Origin: Caldilineae bacterium
GTDB taxonomy: Bacteria; Chloroflexota; Anaerolineae; JAAEKA01
Assembly (NCBI GenBank): GCA_020634555.1
Contig: JACKBK010000031.1
Span: forward strand, 1 to 36,700
DNA: 36,700 bases
Direction of reading: 5' to 3'
This document shows positions 7,767 through 15,529 of the stretch, piece after piece (position 1 is the stretch's first letter; every line of letters begins with the position of its first letter). The notes beneath the pieces are model-generated. The model had not been told where the DNA came from. It searched no databases and worked only from the letters and a program-made list of their open reading frames with translations. The position numbers and the translations under genes were made by a program.

Positions 7767-10034
7767 CTACAGATAGAGTACGACGCGGAAGCCGAAGTAG
7801 GGGAATCGGTTGTCGTAGTTGCTGTGGAAGCGAGAGGCACAACGCGCGACCCAGCCAACGTCGTAGAACGACCCGCCGCGCAGCACGCGCTTGCCGCCGC
7901 TGGCCAGTACCTCGCGGCCATCATACGGGTTATACGGATAGGCGCGCAGGCTGGTGCTGGTCCACTCGTAGACGTTGCCGGCCATGTCGGCTACGCCGTA
8001 GCGGCTGTCCCCGCCCGGCGAGTACGCGCCGACCGGCGTGGTCGCGCCGATGCCCGACTCGTAGCTGTTGCACTTGCCGGGGTCGAAGAGATTGCCGAAG
8101 GGGTAGAGGCGTCGTTCGCCGGCGTTGGAATCCCAGCAGGCAGCCTTTTCCCAATGGGCCTCGGTGGGCAGGAAAAACTGGCGGCCGGTGGACTTGCGCA
8201 GCCAGCGGCAGAAGCGCAGCGCATCCTCCCACGACACCATGACCACGGGATGATCCTCCCGGCCGCGCGGCGGTTTGCCCTCTTTCCAGTGCCCCGGCGC
8301 TGTGTGGCCTAGGGCAGCGACAAAACGGGCATAGTGCGCGTTGGTCACGGGCGTCCGGGCGATGTAGTAGTCGTCCAGGTGCAGCCGGTGCAGCGGCTGT
8401 TCGAGTTCGGCGGCGTCCCTGTCCACTGCGGGATCGCTGCCCATCAAGAACTTGCCGGCGGGGATCATCACGAACTCCATAGCCAGCGGGTCGATGATTG
8501 TCAGCCCGGCAGCCTTGCCGGCCACGCGGGGTGGTGCAGCCGGTGCTGTCCCAGCTTCGACCTCGACCTCGACCAAAACGGTGGTGCAGGCCTCGTCTAG
8601 CGCAAACCGGCCGTTGGCTGTGAACCCGGTCGCGTTGACCCGTTCGGTGACGGCGCACGGTTCCTCGTTGCGGGTTTTGAACACCAGGGTGCGCTGCTCG
8701 CCGATGGCAAGTTTGAATGGATCCTCCAGCAGCGTGCGCTCGCGAAAGACGCTGACGTACATCAGATCCTGGCCGCCGTCGTTGGTAACGGTGACGGTCC
8801 ATGTCACCTCAGCGCCGGCCGGTGCTGGGTTCGGCGTTGCCTCCAGCCGCAGCGTCAACTCCGGTTCACTGGCCAACTCCAGCGTTGCCGTCTGCCGCGG
8901 CCGGGCGCTTTCCGCGACGGCTTCCAGCCTGAAGAGCACGCCGTCGGGCGCGCGCATGGTGAGCACCGGCGTGCCCCACTCAACGGTGTTGCTGATGGCC
9001 AGGCTGACCGCCTTGCGTGCCTCGGCCACGGCCGCGTCCACCGGCAGCCCGTCGGCCAGCGACTCGTAGAAGGCCCGCGATAGCTCCACAGCCGCGCGGT
9101 CGGTGATCTCGTATTGCATGGCCAACACAGCCGGCAGGCCGCGCTGCACCAGAATCGAGGCGGTGCTGGAAAACAGGTCGTGGTCGCTGCCGCGTGCGCC
9201 CTCGCAGGCGTTGAGAACGGCCAATCGCAGCGTCCAGTGGTCGGCCAGCAGGCGGCCCAGTTCCGTAGCCCGCAGCGGCCGGGCATTGCCATGTTCGTCG
9301 CAGAACATCACAAGCCCCTCACCGGCGGTGCGGTCGAACGCGCCGTGGCCGACGAAGTGGAAGATGTGCCACGGGCCGCGGCGCATGGCACGTTGCAGGT
9401 CGCGCCAGGTCGCGCCGGCCATCCAGACCAGTTCGGCCATGCCGGCCTCCATCAGCCCGGCCAACGCCCGCTCGACACGCTCCTTTTCGGCGGCGATGTC
9501 CAGTTCGGGCAGGTTGTTGGGACCGGCCACCATGCCCAGAACACGCAACGGGGGCGCAACCTCCAGCGCGCGCGGCGGATGCGGCAGGTCAATATAGCGC
9601 ACCAGCGGCGTGTGCCGCGACAGGCTGACAAACTGCCCGCGGCGGGTGTCGTAGAGGAATTCCCACGGCAGCGCGGCCAGGTCAGGTGAGGCAAAACGCA
9701 GTTTCAATCGCAGGCCGTTGCCCGCGCCGATGGTACGTTCCTGGCTGATGTCATAGAGGCTGCGCACGTCACCGGCCATCAGCGCATCGAAGAGGGATGC
9801 ACCGAAGTTACGCACATCCTCCTGCTCCGGGGTCAGCGCGCGCCGCCGTCGCCCGCCTGATCTGAGGAGCGCGATCTGCAAGTCCTTGAGACGTCCCGCC
9901 AGTTGTTGCTCGTCGAAGGGGAAGTGCATCTTTGCCCGAACCTCGCCGGCCGGCGACCGCCGAACAGCGACCGGATACTCTCTCCCATGCCCGATTCCGA
10001 TGTCGAGTTCGAAGTCGTGGTACTCAGGCCTCAT
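7767..10034 (-). CDS. CHAT caspase-like protease fused to FGE-sulfatase/C-type-lectin-fold domain
   Basis: A 755-residue three-part protein. Residues about 100-370 form a CHAT peptidase with catalytic His230 in HFVGHG and Cys277 in LNACEGA. Residues about 395-490 resemble a CARDB-type beta-sandwich (TWTVTVTNDGGQDLMYVSV). Residues about 515-755 are an FGE-sulfatase domain (IPAGKFLMGSDP, PVTNAHYARFVA, LPTEAHWEKAACW, DMAGNVYEWTS, RVLRGGSF, GFRVVLYL). The catalytic Cys pair of true formylglycine-generating enzymes is absent, so this domain more likely binds a ligand. Its last 40 residues have the layout of variable regions made by diversity-generating retroelements. No reverse transcriptase or template repeat was found in the window. 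The likely role is a sensor coupled to a protease, as in bacterial conflict systems. The start has GGAG seven bases upstream. Confidence 0.9.
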   Translation of the reverse strand: MRPEYHDFELDIGIGHGREYPVAVRRSPAGEVRAKMHFPFDEQQLAGRLKDLQIALLRSGGRRRRALTPEQEDVRNFGASLFDALMAGDVRSLYDISQERTIGAGNGLRLKLRFASPDLAALPWEFLYDTRRGQFVSLSRHTPLVRYIDLPHPPRALEVAPPLRVLGMVAGPNNLPELDIAAEKERVERALAGLMEAGMAELVWMAGATWRDLQRAMRRGPWHIFHFVGHGAFDRTAGEGLVMFCDEHGNARPLRATELGRLLADHWTLRLAVLNACEGARGSDHDLFSSTASILVQRGLPAVLAMQYEITDRAAVELSRAFYESLADGLPVDAAVAEARKAVSLAISNTVEWGTPVLTMRAPDGVLFRLEAVAESARPRQTATLELASEPELTLRLEATPNPAPAGAEVTWTVTVTNDGGQDLMYVSVFRERTLLEDPFKLAIGEQRTLVFKTRNEEPCAVTERVNATGFTANGRFALDEACTTVLVEVEVEAGTAPAAPPRVAGKAAGLTIIDPLAMEFVMIPAGKFLMGSDPAVDRDAAELEQPLHRLHLDDYYIARTPVTNAHYARFVAALGHTAPGHWKEGKPPRGREDHPVVMVSWEDALRFCRWLRKSTGRQFFLPTEAHWEKAACWDSNAGERRLYPFGNLFDPGKCNSYESGIGATTPVGAYSPGGDSRYGVADMAGNVYEWTSTSLRAYPYNPYDGREVLASGGKRVLRGGSFYDVGWVARCASRFHSNYDNRFPYFGFRVVLYL

Positions 10035-10091
10035 GACCCATCTCCAAAGCGTTGCGGATGCTGACCCGCCAACGCACTGTTGCGCGGCCCT

Positions 10092-10120
10092 AGGATAGCA
10101 TCGTTGTCATATTAACGCAA
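10092..10120 (-). promoter_or_regulatory. Candidate promoter of the CHAT-FGE gene
   Basis: On the minus strand TTGCGT (10120-10115) and TATCCT (10097-10092) are separated by 17 bases, with the start codon about 58 bases downstream of the -10 box. The match is moderate. Confidence 0.4.
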
Positions 10121-10166
10121 GGCAAGAGCAGGATTTGGGGAGGATAAACAGGACACAGTGTAGCAG

Positions 10167-10802
10167 TCACGGCTGCAAGGCGGCGGCGATCAAGTAGCGT
10201 TCGTCGCCGACCGGTTTGCCCCAATAGACGGGGTGGTCGCTCAGCATTTCCACTGCCAGGAGAGCCAACGATGCCGGCAGCGCCGCCACAACATCCGCCG
10301 CATGAAGACCGGCACCGGTGCTCCACCATCCTTCGACCAGCAACAGCCGGCCGCGCGGCCGCAACAGCCTGGCCCATTGCTGCAAAACGTGCGCCGGTTC
10401 TGGCAGCGTCCACAACACGTGTCGGCAGACAACCGCGTCGAACGACTGGGGCGGAAACTGCGGCGCGGCTGCGTCCATGAGGCGGCAGTCGATGGTGCAG
10501 TTTTGCGCGCCAGCCTTGGCGCGTGCCCGATCCAACATCGCAGGGGAGACGTCGATCCCTGTCACGGTGAGGCCCAGTCCGGCCAGGAGGATGCTCAACG
10601 ACCCAGTGCCGCAGCCAGCATCCAGCACTGTGACGGCATCAGCGGGCAGCCACTTCCTGAGCAGTTCGGTCCAGGCATGCCGCGCCTGGGGATCGTTCAG
10701 CCCGTGGTCGATTTCGTCGTCAAATGTGGCAGCTTCGCTGTCCCACACCATGCGCGCCTTGCGCAGCCGCGGCGCGTCTTCAAGCAGGTTCGCTTGCGTC
10801 AT
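10167..10802 (-). CDS. Class I SAM-dependent methyltransferase
   Basis: A 211-residue Rossmann-fold methyltransferase of the Methyltransf_11/UbiE-like kind. The SAM-binding motif I is VLDAGCGTGSLSILLAGLG near residue 60, followed by VTGIDVSPAMLDRARAKA (acidic ribose-binding loop) and FDAVVCRHVLWTLPEP as motifs IV/V, with LRPRGRLLLVEGWW after it. The acceptor cannot be deduced. The N-terminus (WDSEAATFDDEIDHGL) is typical of small-molecule methyltransferases. It lies downstream of the biotin-carrier gene on the same strand, but a 16-bp perfect hairpin stands between them, so it may be transcribed separately. Confidence 0.85.
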   Translation of the reverse strand: MTQANLLEDAPRLRKARMVWDSEAATFDDEIDHGLNDPQARHAWTELLRKWLPADAVTVLDAGCGTGSLSILLAGLGLTVTGIDVSPAMLDRARAKAGAQNCTIDCRLMDAAAPQFPPQSFDAVVCRHVLWTLPEPAHVLQQWARLLRPRGRLLLVEGWWSTGAGLHAADVVAALPASLALLAVEMLSDHPVYWGKPVGDERYLIAAALQP

Positions 10803-10817
10803 GCTAGCGCTTTGACG

Positions 10818-10852
10818 AGGTGACAGTCACTTTCCGAAAGTGACTGTCACCT
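10818..10852. repeat. Perfect 16-bp inverted repeat (hairpin)
   Basis: AGGTGACAGTCACTTT (10818-10833) and its exact reverse complement (10837-10852) are separated by the three-base loop CCG. It lies between the methyltransferase gene and the biotin-carrier gene. It could terminate the carboxylase operon, but no U-tract follows, and its symmetry is more typical of an interspersed REP-like element. Confidence 0.6.
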
Positions 10853-10938
10853 TATGCACGTCGCATTCGGCGTGTGCATGGATATCCATGAGCATTTCGT
10901 CCATCGCTATGGTGAGTTGTCGTCCAGAAAGGGCAGGT

Positions 10939-11472
10939 TCAGTGAAGCGTAACCAACGTCTCCCCCTGGTTGACCGAGTTGCCTGGTTTGACCTTCACCG
11001 TCGCCACCACGCCATCCCGCGGGGCGCGCAGCTCGTTCTCCATCTTCATCGCCTCCAGGATGATTAGCGGCTGGCCTACCTGTACCTGGTCGCCCTGGGT
11101 TACCAGCACCTTGATCACCAGGCCGGGAATCGGCGCCTTGACCGCCGAGTCGCCGCTTTGCCCGCCCAGCCCGCCTGACGCCAGGCTAGCCCGGTGCGTG
11201 CGTTCGTCCACAATGCGGACCTCGAATCCCTCGTAGCCCCCGCCGGACACCGTCACCCGGTACGCGGCGCGCTCCGTTTGGTTCACATGTACTTCGTAGG
11301 AGCGGTTGTCCAGCAACAGCGAGTACAGGTCCAGGTCGTCGATCCGCGTCAGGTCAGTCTGAAAGGTCTGATCGCCCACACGCACCACGCCGTCCTCTTC
11401 GATCTCGATCTCCATGGTGCGGCCGGTGCCGACAGGCGCTCCGGTGGGGGTGATTGTCGCGATGTATTTCAT
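10939..11472 (-). CDS. Biotin carboxyl carrier subunit of acyl-CoA carboxylase (split PccA C-terminus)
   Basis: A 177-residue protein carrying the biotin that moves carboxyl groups between the carboxylase and transferase subunits. Residues 1-100 look like the beta-barrel linker (BT-like) domain of propionyl-CoA carboxylase alpha (LYSLLLDNRSYEVHVN). Residues about 108-177 form the biotinyl domain with the biotinylated Lys in EAMKMEN and the APIPGLVIKVLVTQGDQV entry strand. The frame is open upstream to 11547, but the ATG at 11472 has AAGGAAA in good position and starts a normal N-terminus. It follows the biotin carboxylase stop by 19 bases; together the two genes equal one full-length PccA. 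Confidence 0.92.
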   Translation of the reverse strand: MKYIATITPTGAPVGTGRTMEIEIEEDGVVRVGDQTFQTDLTRIDDLDLYSLLLDNRSYEVHVNQTERAAYRVTVSGGGYEGFEVRIVDERTHRASLASGGLGGQSGDSAVKAPIPGLVIKVLVTQGDQVQVGQPLIILEAMKMENELRAPRDGVVATVKVKPGNSVNQGETLVTLH

Positions 11473-11491
11473 TGCTTGGGATTTCCTTGGG

Positions 11492-12979
11492 TCAACGTTT
11501 CCAGCCGCCGGCGCGTTTCCATGCCGAACCGGTGGGACGCCCGCCATGGTGCATCACCGTGGCCCGCTGCTCGCCGCTGTGCGCCACCAGCGCGGCGGCG
11601 ATGGCTGCACTGATCTCCATCTCGGGCCGCTCGATGTAGGTCATGCTGAAGCGCTCCTCCAGGAAGTTGGTATCGAAGGCGCCCCACATGAACTGCGTGC
11701 TGCTCAGGAGTTGCTGGTGGAACGGGATCGATGTCTTGATGCCGCCGATGCGATACTCGTTCAGCGCGCGCCGCATGCGCAACAGCGCTTCGGCCCGATT
11801 CTCGCCCCAGACGATCAACTTGGCGATCATCGGATCGTAGAACAGGCTAACCTCGAAGCCCTCGTAGATGCCGCTTTCGACGCGCACGCCTGGGCCGGTA
11901 GGTTCCTGCAGGGTAGTGATCTTGCCGCCCGACGGCATGAAGTTGTTGATCGGATCTTCAGCCGTGATGCGGCATTCGATTGCCCAGCCCTTGGCGCGGA
12001 TATCCTCCTGTTTCAACCGCATCCGCCGGCCGGCGGCGATGGCGATCATCTCCTTGACGATGTCCACGCCGGTGACCCGCTCGGTTACAGGATGTTCGAC
12101 CTGCAGGCGTGTGTTCATCTCCAGAAAGTAGTAGTTGCCGTTCTGGTCCAGCAGGAACTCCAGCGTGCCGGCGCTGGTATAGTTGACGGCCTGGGCGGCC
12201 CGCACGGCCACCTGGCCCATCTGCTGGCGCAACGCCTCGTCTACCGCCACCGACGGCGACTCCTCGACCAGCTTCTGGTGGCGGCGCTGGATGGAGCACT
12301 CGCGCTCGCCCAAGTGGATGACGTTGCCGTGGCTGTCGGCCAGGATCTGGATCTCGATATGGCGCGGCCGCTCGATCAACTTCTCAAGATAGACGGTGTC
12401 GTCGCCGAACGCGCTCATGGCCTCACGACGGGCGGCTCCCAGCGCGCCGGTCAACTCAGATTCTGTGCGCACAACGCGCATTCCTTTGCCGCCGCCGCCG
12501 GCGGACGCCTTGATCAACACCGGCAAGCCGATCCGCTGCGCCTCAGCGGCGATCTCGTCATCGCGCAGGCCTTGAGCGGAACCAGGCACCACCGGCACGC
12601 CGGCTGCGATCATCGTCCGGCGCGCGGTTACTTTGTCTCCCATGGCACGCATGGCCTCGGGGCTGGGGCCGATGAAGGCGATGCCCGCGTCGATGCACGC
12701 CTGGGCAAAGTCGTCGTTTTCCGCCAGAAAGCCGTAGCCAGGGTGAATCGCATCAGCGCCCGCCCGTTTGGCCACGTCGATGATCTTGTCGATGCGCAGA
12801 TAGCTCTGGGACGAGGGCGGCGGGCCAATCAGATAGGCCTCGTTGGCATAGCGCACGTGCAGCGCGTTGCGGTCCGCTTCGGAATACACGGCAACCGTTT
12901 GCAGGCCGCGCTCTTCGCACGCCCGCAGGATGCGGACGGCGATTTCACCGCGGTTAGCTACCAGGACTTTTTTGAACAT
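11492..12979 (-). CDS. accC: Biotin carboxylase subunit of acyl-CoA carboxylase
   Basis: A 495-residue ATP-grasp biotin carboxylase that makes carboxybiotin from bicarbonate and ATP. It shows FKKVLVANRGEIAVRILRA at the N-terminus, ADAIHPGYGFLAEN, the glycine-rich KASAGGGGKGMR loop, ERECSIQRRHQKLVEESPS, FLEMNTRLQVEHPVTE and the late FYDPMIAKLIVWG. The ATG at 12979 is chosen because AGAAAGGT lies just upstream and the protein then begins as in the family; a few extra in-frame codons exist to 13003. The C-terminal 40 residues are Ala/Arg-rich and may be a poorly conserved tail. The upstream unknown gene ends 10 bases before it, indicating one operon. Confidence 0.94.
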   Translation of the reverse strand: MFKKVLVANRGEIAVRILRACEERGLQTVAVYSEADRNALHVRYANEAYLIGPPPSSQSYLRIDKIIDVAKRAGADAIHPGYGFLAENDDFAQACIDAGIAFIGPSPEAMRAMGDKVTARRTMIAAGVPVVPGSAQGLRDDEIAAEAQRIGLPVLIKASAGGGGKGMRVVRTESELTGALGAARREAMSAFGDDTVYLEKLIERPRHIEIQILADSHGNVIHLGERECSIQRRHQKLVEESPSVAVDEALRQQMGQVAVRAAQAVNYTSAGTLEFLLDQNGNYYFLEMNTRLQVEHPVTERVTGVDIVKEMIAIAAGRRMRLKQEDIRAKGWAIECRITAEDPINNFMPSGGKITTLQEPTGPGVRVESGIYEGFEVSLFYDPMIAKLIVWGENRAEALLRMRRALNEYRIGGIKTSIPFHQQLLSSTQFMWGAFDTNFLEERFSMTYIERPEMEISAAIAAALVAHSGEQRATVMHHGGRPTGSAWKRAGGWKR

Positions 12980-12989
12980 GGATACCTTT

Positions 12990-13538
12990 CTACCTGTTCC
13001 CAATCTCCACCGTCACAAACACTTGATCCGGCGCGAAGGACTGGCGCGGCAGGCCGGACAGCCAGTGCATCGTACCAAACCCAGGCGCCAGCAAATCCAG
13101 CGACAGCCGTTGGATGTCCACGATAGCGCCGGTGACTGTCTGCCAGAGCAGATCGCTGGGGTTCATGGCCAGCAGGCCGCGCAGCGACGCCTGTCCAAGA
13201 TACCAGTCGCCAACTCGCGGCACCTCGCCGGGCGTCGCAGCCAGCAAGTCGAAACGCAGCGACACGCCGCAGTCCAGCATCGCCTGGCAGACCGTGTCGC
13301 CGCCGTCGCTCCATGTCTCAACCTCGCCGACGCGCCCACAGAAAACATGCCTGTCCAGGCTGACCGGGCGGATGGATGCGCGGCCAAAGTTAACCGCCTC
13401 GATCCAGCCGTCGCCATCGATGCGCCCGCTGACCAGTGGACCGGCGTCTAGTTGCGCCGCCAACGGCAAGCCAACCATGACCCCGGCCCGGTCGTTGGCC
13501 GCGAACTGCTGGTCGGAGAGGGTGAAGGTGAGGCGCAT
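12990..13538 (-). CDS. Unknown protein in acyl-CoA carboxylase operon
   Basis: A 182-residue protein that I do not recognise. It has no signal peptide or membrane segment and is rich in short beta-type stretches (MRLTFTLSDQQFAANDRAGV, WIEAVNFGRASIRPVSLDRH, GVSLRFDLLAATPGEVPRVG, QVFVTVEIG). It lies between the carboxyltransferase and biotin carboxylase genes and ends 10 bases before the latter, so it is probably co-translated with it and could be an accessory subunit. The ATG at 13538 is preferred to the ATG at 13562, because the extra residues come from the ACTGAT-type repeat that lies just upstream. Neither start has a good ribosome-binding site. Confidence 0.7.
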   Translation of the reverse strand: MRLTFTLSDQQFAANDRAGVMVGLPLAAQLDAGPLVSGRIDGDGWIEAVNFGRASIRPVSLDRHVFCGRVGEVETWSDGGDTVCQAMLDCGVSLRFDLLAATPGEVPRVGDWYLGQASLRGLLAMNPSDLLWQTVTGAIVDIQRLSLDLLAPGFGTMHWLSGLPRQSFAPDQVFVTVEIGNR

Positions 13539-13549
13539 GGTTGGTAATC

Positions 13550-13575
13550 GGTGATCAGTCATCAGTGATCGGTAG
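13550..13575. repeat. ACTGAT/ATCAGT intergenic simple repeat (copy 1)
   Basis: The segment ggtgatcagtcatcagtgatcgg is built from repeated ATCAGT units. The same kind of sequence occurs at 13785-13823, 21787-21837 and 34011-34080, always at gene ends or starts. Confidence 0.6.
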
Positions 13576-13653
13576 TTGGCGATATGTCAATGGAGATGGG
13601 TGAGCAACGAACCTTTGCCGGTCTTGTCGGTTCTGGTCACTGAAGACTGATCA

Positions 13654-13782
13654 TAACTGTTCAGTCCAAGACTTCGGAAGTCGCCGGTTCCAGGGATAAA
13701 GCGCCTCCGGACCGGATGATGAACCTTTTGCAGTGGTGCGGCGACTTCCGAAGTCGCCACGACGGCACAGGCTGAACAGTTA
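13654..13782. mobile_element. MITE-like element with terminal inverted repeats
   Basis: A 129-base element bounded by the perfect 11-base inverted repeats TAACTGTTCAG (13654-13664) and CTGAACAGTTA (13772-13782). Inside it are nested inverted repeats: GACTTCGGAAGTCGCC (13670-13685) with its complement at 13740-13755, and ggttc/gaacc closer to the centre. The whole element can fold as one long hairpin and has no coding capacity. It sits inside an ACTGAT-repeat tract between the carboxyltransferase gene and the unknown gene of the carboxylase operon. A related end sequence occurs at 16849-16913. The transposase that would move it is not in the window. Confidence 0.65.
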
Positions 13783-13784
13783 CA

Positions 13785-13823
13785 ACTGGTCACTGATGAC
13801 TGATGACTGATGACTGATCACCG
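13785..13823. repeat. ACTGATG tandem simple repeat (copy 2)
   Basis: At least four consecutive ACTGATG/ACTGATC units directly follow the MITE-like element and reach to within five bases of the carboxyltransferase stop codon. A shorter stretch of the same type (ctggtcactgaagactgatca, 13633-13653) stands on the other side of the element, so the element probably entered an existing repeat. Confidence 0.65.
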
Positions 13824-13827
13824 GTGT

Positions 13828-15378
13828 TCACAACGGCATATTTCCGTGCTTCTTCGGCGGGTTTGTGTCGCGCTTGTTTTGCAGCATTTCCAGGGCGTTG
13901 ATCAGGTATGGACGGGTCTCGCGCGGCTCGATCACGTCGTCAATGAAGCCGCGCGCCGCGGCCACGTAGGGATTGGCGAACTTCTCGCGGTACTCCTGCA
14001 CCAATTGGGCGCGCAGCGCGTCCGGGTCGCCGGCCGCGGCCAGCTCGCGCCGGTAGAGGATGTTGATCGCCCCTTCCGGCCCCATGACCGCGATCTCGGC
14101 CGTCGGCCACGCCAGGTTGACATCGCCGCGGATGTGCTTGCTGCTCATCACGTCGTATGCGCCGCCGTAAGCCTTGCGCGTGATCACCGTCACCTTGGGT
14201 ACAGTCGCCTCGCAGTAGGCATAGAGCAGCTTGGCGCCGTTGCGGATGATCCCGCCGTGTTCCTGAGCCGTGCCGGGCATAAAACCGGGCACGTCCACCA
14301 GGGTGACAATGGGGATGCTGAAACAGTCACAGAAACGGACGAAGCGGGCGCCCTTGGTGCTGGCGTCGATGTCCAGCACGCCGGCCAGCACGGTTGGCTG
14401 CTGCGCCACGATGCCCACGGTATGCCCGCCAAGCCGCGCAAAACCAACCACGATGTTCATGGCGAAGTGCTGATGCACCTCCAGAAAATCTCCGTCGTCC
14501 ACGATATGGCGGATGATGTCCTTCATGTCGTACGCTTTGTTGGGATTTTCGGGCACAATGCTGTCCAACGCCTCGTCCATGCGCAGCGGGTCGTCGTTTG
14601 TGTCTGCGAAGGGCGGGTCTTCCTGGTTGTTTTGCGGAAAGAAGCTCAGCAACTTCTGTGCGATGAACATCGCATGTTCCTCGTTCTCGGCCGCAAAGTG
14701 CGCCACGCCGCTTCTGGATGCATGGGTCAACGCACCGCCCAACTCCTCGAAGCTGACCTCCTCGTGCGTCACAGCCTTCACCACGTCGGGGCCGGTAACG
14801 AACATGAAGCTGGTGTCCTGCACCATGATGATGAAGTCGGTAATGGCCGGCGAGTAGACCGCGCCGCCCGCGCACGGCCCCATCACCAGACTGATCTGCG
14901 GTATGACGCCAGAGGCCAGCGTGTTGAGCAGGAAGACATCTGCATAGCCGCCCAGACTGACAACACCCTCCTGAATACGCGCCCCGCCGCTGTCGTTGAG
15001 ACCAATCACCGGCGCTCCGTTCTTCATGGCCAGCTCCATGACTTTGACGATCTTTTCGGCGTGAGTCTCCGACAGCGACCCGCCAAAGACGGTGAAGTCC
15101 TGGGAAAACACGTAGACCGGTCGCCCGTCGATGGTGCCATAGCCCGTTATCACGCCGTCACCCATGAAGCGCTGTTTCTCCAGGCCGAAGTCGTGGCTGC
15201 GATGGGTGACGAACATGTCGAGCTCACGGAAGCTGCCCTTGTCCAGCATAAAGTCAAGACGCTCGCGTGCCGTCAGCTTGCCGCCAGCATGTTGGCGGGC
15301 GATGCGGTCCTCGCCGCCGCCAAGCCGCGCTTGTTGTTTGCGCTGGCGTAACTGTTCGATCAATGGATTGGTCGTCAC
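13828..15378 (-). CDS. pccB: Acyl-CoA carboxylase carboxyltransferase (propionyl-CoA carboxylase beta)
   Basis: A 516-residue carboxyltransferase of the crotonase fold, with N- and C-terminal halves, that carboxylates an acyl-CoA (probably propionyl-CoA to methylmalonyl-CoA) with carboxybiotin. Diagnostic segments are ARLGGGEDRIARQHAGGKLT, QDFTVFGGSLSETHAEKI, LNDSGGARIQEGV, MGPCAGGAVYSPAITDF, DVPGFMPGTAQEHGGII and RKAYGGAYDVMSSKH. The Asp in GGAYDVM is the residue linked to propionyl preference in PccB. The start is GTG at 15378, fixed by AGGAGG five bases upstream; the longer frame to 15471 has no such site. The MeaB-type gene at 33003-33998 fits a methylmalonyl-CoA route, but no mutase gene is in the window. 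Confidence 0.93.
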   Translation of the reverse strand: MTTNPLIEQLRQRKQQARLGGGEDRIARQHAGGKLTARERLDFMLDKGSFRELDMFVTHRSHDFGLEKQRFMGDGVITGYGTIDGRPVYVFSQDFTVFGGSLSETHAEKIVKVMELAMKNGAPVIGLNDSGGARIQEGVVSLGGYADVFLLNTLASGVIPQISLVMGPCAGGAVYSPAITDFIIMVQDTSFMFVTGPDVVKAVTHEEVSFEELGGALTHASRSGVAHFAAENEEHAMFIAQKLLSFFPQNNQEDPPFADTNDDPLRMDEALDSIVPENPNKAYDMKDIIRHIVDDGDFLEVHQHFAMNIVVGFARLGGHTVGIVAQQPTVLAGVLDIDASTKGARFVRFCDCFSIPIVTLVDVPGFMPGTAQEHGGIIRNGAKLLYAYCEATVPKVTVITRKAYGGAYDVMSSKHIRGDVNLAWPTAEIAVMGPEGAINILYRRELAAAGDPDALRAQLVQEYREKFANPYVAAARGFIDDVIEPRETRPYLINALEMLQNKRDTNPPKKHGNMPL

Positions 15379-15529
15379 TAATGCCTCCTGACTTAAAAAT
15401 AGACGTTGCTGCGGCCGGTCTTCGCGAAGCACCCCGGAGTGGGCCGACCGAGCCGCCCCGTTTTCATCCATGGTTGTGCGAATAGCGCATGGTCGCCTCA
15501 GATGGTCGGCGGGCGTCGATAGCCGCCGT

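Noticed and set aside
7767..10034. True formylglycine-generating enzyme.
   Set aside because: The C-terminal FGE domain lacks the catalytic Cys pair and is fused to a CHAT protease, so a binding role is more likely.
11414..13126. 570-codon plus-strand frame opposite accC.
   Set aside because: Antisense shadow of a conserved biotin carboxylase gene.
13550..13823. CRISPR array, because of repeated ATCAGT units.
   Set aside because: Units are six to seven bases and contiguous, with no spacers of regular length and no cas genes.
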